61,794 nt of DNA, from positions 157,231 through 219,024 of the forward strand of contig BJOX01000066.1 of NCBI GenBank assembly GCA_009731375.1, written 5' to 3'. Source of the stretch: Paulinella micropora. Taxonomy: Eukaryota > Cercozoa > Imbricatea > Euglyphida. Positions 55,203-61,794 of the stretch are shown piece by piece. Each line of letters opens with the position of its first letter. The stretch's first letter is position 1. The notes under the pieces were generated by a model, which saw nothing but the letters and a program-made list of their open reading frames with translations, had not been told where the DNA came from and searched no databases. The position numbers were made by a program, and so were the translations under genes.

Positions 55203-55754
55203 CTACGTTATGCGTCAGAAGGCCGTTTCGGAGGGGCGCGAGCAGGAGCGTGGCCCCGGGCCTCTGCAAGCATTTTGTTTCTAGGTGAGATGGGCGGTGA
55301 ATTCGGCCGCGAAGAGTGGGACAGAGGGGGGGAAGGGTCTTGCATGGGCGAGAGGGGGGGTGAGGGCAGTTCGATGAGGGAGGAGTGGGGATCTGGGGTG
55401 AGGGGGGAGGAGTGGGCGTCTGCGGCACGGGGAGAAATGGGGATCAGGGAGGGGCTCCTGTGGAGATCTGGGATGAGAAGGGAGGAGAAGTCGGCGTCCG
55501 CGGCACGGGGAGTAAACTCGATGAGGGAGGGAGTCCTGGAGCGGGAAGTGTCGAGGTGGCCCAGGGTGCGCTTGGGAGAAAGAGATAGTGATGATGATGA
55601 TGATGAGGAGGAGGAGGAGGAGGAAGAGGAGGAGGAAGAGGAGGAGGAAGAGGATGAGTCGGTTTGGGGGGAAGAAGTAGATGCTGCTGCTGCCGTTATT
55701 GTTGTTGTTGTGGTTATTAATGATGATGGCGAGGAGAAGGAGGATGGGAAGGAA

Positions 55755-55785
<31 letters not shown>

Positions 55786-56095
55786 AAGAAGAAGAAGAAG
55801 AAGAAGAAGAAGAAGAAGAAGAGGAGGAGGAGGAGGAGGTGCGGGACGCAGCGAGAGGTGAAGAGGTCGCAATGATTCCTAACACAGAAGAAGAAGAAGA
55901 AGAAGAAGAAGAAGAAGAAGAAGAAGAAGAAGAAGAAAAAGAAAAAGAAGAAGAAGAAGAAGAAGAAGAAGAAGAAGAAGAAGAAGAAGAAGAAGAAGAA
56001 GAAGAAGAAGAAGAAGAAAGAGGAGAAGAAGTGGCGATGATCCCAAAGGCGCGCAGACGGTTCACTGTTGACTCCGGGTCCACACCTAGATAGAT
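55203..56095. repeat. G-rich low-complexity region with (GAT)n, (GAG)n and (GAA)n
   Basis: Purine-rich imperfect repeats (GGGAGGAGTGGG words) to 55560, then GAT/GAG/GAA arrays. Two 45-bp stretches (GAGGTGAAGAGGTCGCAATGATTCC, AGAGGAGAAGAAGTGGCGATGATCCC) are related. Open frames here are compositional. Confidence 0.7.
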
Positions 56096-56096
56096 A

Positions 56097-56535
56097 GATA
56101 GATGAGATATCGACTAATGTCAGAAAAAAGGAGCTTCTGATTTCGTCAACCAAGGAAGTCTGTGAAAAGTATTGACCCGATGCCCAGCTAAGCCGTGATG
56201 TTTGCACGGAAGGGACTGATACAGGCGATACCAAAGCTCCCTAGTACCAGGCGGGGCCAGGGCTCGTTCCATAAAGCGCCCCTTGCAGAACGAGCTCCCA
56301 CCTCCATTACAGAGGGCCCAGTAAGCAGATGGAGTTTCGAGACTGTTCGACAGTCTAGTATAAACCGACAGAGCACTGTGGGTTTTATTCCGGGCTCAAC
56401 AAGCGAGAAAGGGCACCCTGAGGGAACAGGATTGTGCTTCCCGTCGCTATTTCGGCATGTGACTCATAGGCGTATGGCTAGGCACACATAAGGCACCCCA
56501 CCACGGGCCCAGCACACCCACACCATCCCCTAATT
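56097..56535 (-). mobile_element. GATA-tailed retroelement fragment family, copy C
   Basis: Nearly identical to copy B with one or two base differences. Flanked by GATA arrays on both sides and followed by about 45 bp of C-rich sequence. Confidence 0.7.
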
Positions 56536-57955
<1,420 letters not shown>

Positions 57956-58026
57956 CGGTCAGACATGCATAGAAACATACCTTCGGTATCGCTGGGGGTC
58001 TGCGTTGGTTTGGAAACAGCGCTCTG

Positions 58027-58053
58027 CATACGATAATAATAATAATAATAATA

Positions 58054-58086
<33 letters not shown>

Positions 58087-58513
58087 TAACAATAATATTT
58101 TTACTATATCTGAGGCGTACTGATGCAGCTAATGGAATATCCTCAACGGACATAAGCCTCCAATACCCTTGTTCGAGGTCCTCCACCCCCCCGTGTCAGT
58201 CTCTCGCCTGATGATCGGGGCCACCGATGGAGCTCCTGAGGGCAAGACTGCACTAAGCCGAGGTTATTCCGCAGTCCCAGCAACCTCTTGCAAGACGTCA
58301 CCGAATGTGCAAGTGCATACACCAAGCGCGGTTGCTAGAGCTGCCTCGAAACCCCACCCATAACAATCTGGTGTCTGCTGGGTCCTGGGCTATCAACCAG
58401 CATATGCGGAGTTTAAGATCTTTTACGCGCGCAACGACCCTCCTCCCCAGCATCTACCACCAAAGGGTTATGAGTTGGCGTCACAGTTTAACGCCTTGAG
58501 GCCATTGGGCTGA
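58027..58513 (-). mobile_element. ATT-tailed LINE/SINE-type element, minus orientation
   Basis: Read on the minus strand it runs from a (TTA)n flank through GCCCAATGGCCTCAAGGCGT, across about 400 bp, to GCATCAGTACGCCTCAGATA followed by (ATT)n at 58091-58027. The 5' end matches 35385-35507 and the 3' end matches 58738-58791. The 3' frame reads [20 protein letters not shown]. Type uncertain. Confidence 0.6.
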
Positions 58514-58518
58514 ATAAC

Positions 58519-58589
<71 letters not shown>

Positions 58590-58686
58590 TGTGATGATGA
58601 TGATGATGATGATGATGTGATGATGATGATGATGATGTGATGATGATGATGATGTGATGATGATGATAATAATAATAATAATAATG

Positions 58687-58739
<53 letters not shown>

Positions 58740-58791
58740 ATATCTGAGGCGTACTGATGCAGCTAATGGCATATCCTCAACGGACATAAGC
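58514..58791 (-). mobile_element. (ATA)n/(GAT)n array and second 3' end of the ATT-tailed element
   Basis: ATA and GATGATGTGAT repeats, then at 58738-58791 the same 3' terminal sequence as 58096-58149, cut by the 557-N gap. Confidence 0.75.
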
Positions 58792-59348
58792 NNNNNNNNN
58801 NNNNNNNNNNNNNNNNNNNNNNNNNNNNNNNNNNNNNNNNNNNNNNNNNNNNNNNNNNNNNNNNNNNNNNNNNNNNNNNNNNNNNNNNNNNNNNNNNNNN
58901 NNNNNNNNNNNNNNNNNNNNNNNNNNNNNNNNNNNNNNNNNNNNNNNNNNNNNNNNNNNNNNNNNNNNNNNNNNNNNNNNNNNNNNNNNNNNNNNNNNNN
59001 NNNNNNNNNNNNNNNNNNNNNNNNNNNNNNNNNNNNNNNNNNNNNNNNNNNNNNNNNNNNNNNNNNNNNNNNNNNNNNNNNNNNNNNNNNNNNNNNNNNN
59101 NNNNNNNNNNNNNNNNNNNNNNNNNNNNNNNNNNNNNNNNNNNNNNNNNNNNNNNNNNNNNNNNNNNNNNNNNNNNNNNNNNNNNNNNNNNNNNNNNNNN
59201 NNNNNNNNNNNNNNNNNNNNNNNNNNNNNNNNNNNNNNNNNNNNNNNNNNNNNNNNNNNNNNNNNNNNNNNNNNNNNNNNNNNNNNNNNNNNNNNNNNNN
59301 NNNNNNNNNNNNNNNNNNNNNNNNNNNNNNNNNNNNNNNNNNNNNNNN

Positions 59349-59842
59349 CCCCCCCCCCCCCCCCCCCCCCATCCTCTTCCCAAGGTCGCTTTTCCTTTCA
59401 TTCTCATAAGCACAAGTTTTACAGCCTTGGAGCAATCTCAGCCATTCATTTTGGCAATACTTTGTCATTACATTCGAGTTTCATCATGTCAACTACATCC
59501 CTAAAAAAGAGCTCGTGACAAGCTTGCGAAAACACAAAGAATCAGCCTCTAAGCCCCTCTGGCACGACTCTAAGAGCCTTGGAGCGTTTATCTTGGTGCC
59601 GGCTAATTCGCTTCGGGTACGCACAATGGCGGGGCTGGGTTCCCGGCGGGAGGGCCCCCCGGACCCCTCCTTTCCACAGTCGACAGGGTACGTTCAACGG
59701 CCGGAGGTAACAGGCAAAAACCCTGCTGGCGCAACTCTTAGAGCCTTGGAGCAATCTCAGCCATTCATTTTGGTGCCGGCTAATTCGCGTGTAGTACGTA
59801 CAATTGCAGGGCTGGGGTTCCCGGGAGGTGGGCCCCCCGGAC

Positions 59843-59911
<69 letters not shown>
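59349..59911. repeat. Roughly 110-bp repeats between poly-C runs
   Basis: AGCCTTGGAGCAATCTCAGC...TTTTGG occurs at 59422-59457 and 59742-59773, with a variant at 59575-59605 (AGCCTTGGAGCGTTTATCTTGG). The latter two continue TGCCGGCTAATTCGC and GGGCCCCCCGGAC. Ends in about 65 C. Confidence 0.75.
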
Positions 59912-59921
59912 NNNNNNNNNN

Positions 59922-60240
59922 GAGGTACCGGCAAGTACTCCCAAAAAACAAGGAATTTTGGAGTTCAGGACACTCCCCTAACACAAATATTTGCGTGAAT
60001 TCCAAAAAAAAAAATATCAGCATCAACATCGAGTCTGGGGCTAGCCACCCTGCAAATACGAGCTCCCAACTCCTCCTGGTTCCCACAAACCATGATTTAT
60101 TCCGACAGGGGTGCGGAAATGCTGGGGTGGGGTTGGGGGGGTGGGGTACACAATTTCCCATTTCCCCCTCCCCCCAAACCCTCCACCCCCTACTCCCAAC
60201 CTTATCAGGGATAATAATAATAACAACAATCACAATATTA
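59922..60240. other. No recognised feature
   Basis: Unique sequence with G-rich and C-rich runs (60120-60185); no exon. Confidence 0.5.
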
Positions 60241-60425
60241 ACAAGAACAAGACAACAACAAAAACAACAACAACAACAACAACAACAACAAACAACAGCA
60301 AACAAACAAACAAACAAGCAAACAAATAACAACAACCACAACAACAACCACAACATGAATGAACAACAGGCTAGTACCTGCAGCGCGTGTCTCTACAGTA
60401 GTTCTAACTGGGCCTGCGCTCTTCA

Positions 60426-60462
<37 letters not shown>

Positions 60463-60494
60463 ATTTGTTGTTTGTTTGTTTGATTGTTGTTATT

Positions 60495-60526
<32 letters not shown>

Positions 60527-60600
60527 TTGTTGTTGCTGTTGTTGTTGTCCTTGTTGTCCTTGTTGTCGTTGTTATTTGTAATTAACAACAGTCTACACTA
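60241..60600. repeat. Inverted (AAC)n/(GTT)n pair around a decayed exon copy
   Basis: AAC units at 60241-60357 and GTT/GCT units at 60427-60590 are reverse complements. Between them 60385-60430 holds a degenerate duplicate of the coiled-coil exon at 60603. Confidence 0.85.
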
Positions 60601-60602
60601 CC

Positions 60603-61297
60603 TGCAACACGTGTTTCTGCAGTAGTTCTAACTTGGCCATCGCCCTTCGCATCGTCTCCTCCGCCTACACATACATACACATACATAGATACATACATAG
60701 ATACATACATAGATACATACATACATATATACATACATACGCCTGCGCTTTTCGCATCGCCTCTTCCGCCTACACATATACATACATACACATACATACA
60801 TACATACATACATACATACATACATACATACAATACATACATACATATATAGATATACACATATATACATATATACATATATACATACATACATACATAC
60901 ATACATAAATACATAAATACATACATACATACATACATACATACATACATACATACATACATACACACCTCTTTCTTGATCCGCTCTGCTTCTTCAAGCT
61001 CCTCCTGTATGTATGTATGTATGCATGTATGTATGTATGTCTGTATGTATGTATGTATGTATGTATGTATGTATGTACGCATGCATGCATGCATGTATGA
61101 ACGTACGTACGTACGTGCGTATGTATGTATGTATGTATGTATGTATGTATGTATGAACGTACGTACGTACGTACGTATGTATGTATGTATGTATGTATGT
61201 ATGTATGTATGCATGTATGTATGTATGTATGTATGTATGTATGTATACCTCTGCCTTCTTTGCCTTCTCTAAGGCTGCGGAGTGCGCCTGCTTGACC

Positions 61298-61328
<31 letters not shown>

Positions 61329-61368
61329 CATACATACATAAATACTTACATTACATCACATACATACA

Positions 61369-61399
<31 letters not shown>

Positions 61400-61444
61400 C
61401 TACCTACCTACCTACCTACCTACCACCTACCTACCTACCTACAT

Positions 61445-61484
<40 letters not shown>

Positions 61485-61564
61485 ACACACACATACACAC
61501 ATTCATAGATACATGACCTTACCTTTTGCTCTTGTGCAGTCAGCTTGTCTGTTTCAATAATGCC
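60603..61564 (-). CDS. Coiled-coil protein encoded by micro-exons in (CATA)n/(GTAT)n introns
   Basis: Minus-strand exons with AG/GT borders: 61564-61523 (GIIETDKLTAQEQK, 42 nt), 61296-61249 (VKQAHSAALEKAKKAE, 48 nt), 61004-60969 (EELEEAERIKKE, 36 nt), 60769-60741 (AEEAMRKAQA, 29 nt, ends phase 2) and 60664-60603 (AEETMRRAMAKLELLQKHVL). The first three are phase 0-0 and join cleanly; the fourth does not join in frame to the fifth, and both begin with similar sequence, so they may be alternative or duplicated exons. The product is Lys/Glu/Ala-rich and helical. Introns are almost pure tetranucleotide repeats. Start and end are not in view; 61700-61794 may contain another exon (minus-strand LDAHGLLAQQLAG). 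Confidence 0.55.
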
Positions 61565-61568
61565 CTAC

Positions 61569-61631
<63 letters not shown>

Positions 61632-61661
61632 GTAGTAGTAGTAATAATAATAGTAGTAATG

Positions 61662-61694
<33 letters not shown>

Positions 61695-61695
61695 G
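61565..61695. repeat. (AAT)n microsatellite
   Basis: AAT array with AGT interruptions, presumably intronic to the minus-strand coiled-coil gene. Confidence 0.95.
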
Positions 61696-61794
61696 TGTAT
61701 CTCCTGCCAATTGCTGAGCCAAAAGGCCATGTGCATCCAGTCCTCCATTCCATAAGGAAAGTCTCCACACCAATCGGTGGAATAAAGGAAGTGA

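Noticed and set aside
55197-55757. Gly/Glu/Arg-rich frame
   Set aside because: Composition follows the G-rich and GAG/GAT repeats, and the opposite strand is equally open.

Overview
This is repeat-saturated nuclear DNA from a eukaryote. GT-AG introns, tRNA-derived SINE-like sequences, LTR and non-LTR retrotransposon remains, cut-and-paste transposase fragments and very dense di-, tri- and tetranucleotide microsatellites all point that way. The species cannot be fixed from the sequence; a large-genome protist or alga, or an invertebrate, would fit. There are twelve assembly gaps, many beside poly-C runs. No bacterial operon, rRNA, CRISPR array or intact functional tRNA was found.

Layout. 1-2963: a serine-rich/coiled-coil gene with one kelch repeat, broken against a retrotransposon Gag remnant; the block is duplicated almost identically at about 35.6-38.55 kb. 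3.1-5.1 kb: uncharacterised decayed coding sequence. 6.5-10 kb (minus strand): a Gag-protease remnant joined in one reading frame to the N-terminal half of a CACTA/Plavaka-like transposase. 10.3-12.3 kb (plus): the C-terminal half of such a transposase. 12.3-18.7 kb: two divergent intron-containing genes, one with a DNA-methyltransferase-like domain, whose introns share a palindromic AT-rich motif. Islands of a second palindromic repeat (TTCAATGCATGCATTGAA) lie through and around 5-19.6 kb.

22.06-34.71 kb (plus): the best host-gene candidate. Small exons, most of which join in phase, encode an extended PHD finger, a basic/serine linker, a PWWP-like domain and ankyrin repeats at one repeat per 99-nt exon; the introns are microsatellites and transposon debris. 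This suggests a chromatin reader. The joins at the first exon and after the PWWP-like exons are unresolved.

40.7-50.3 kb: a decayed plus-strand coding sequence split by a minus-strand Copia element with LTRs at 41106-41444 and 49565-49851 and an ACGA target duplication. 51-58.8 kb: GATA-family tetranucleotide tracts carrying pieces of a restriction-like-endonuclease non-LTR retrotransposon, two short inverted-repeat elements, a hairpin tandem repeat and LINE/SINE 3' ends. 60.4-61.6 kb (minus): tiny exons of a coiled-coil gene separated by (CATA)n introns, with duplicated exon pieces.

Most long open frames in the microsatellites are repeat artefacts and are not annotated as genes.
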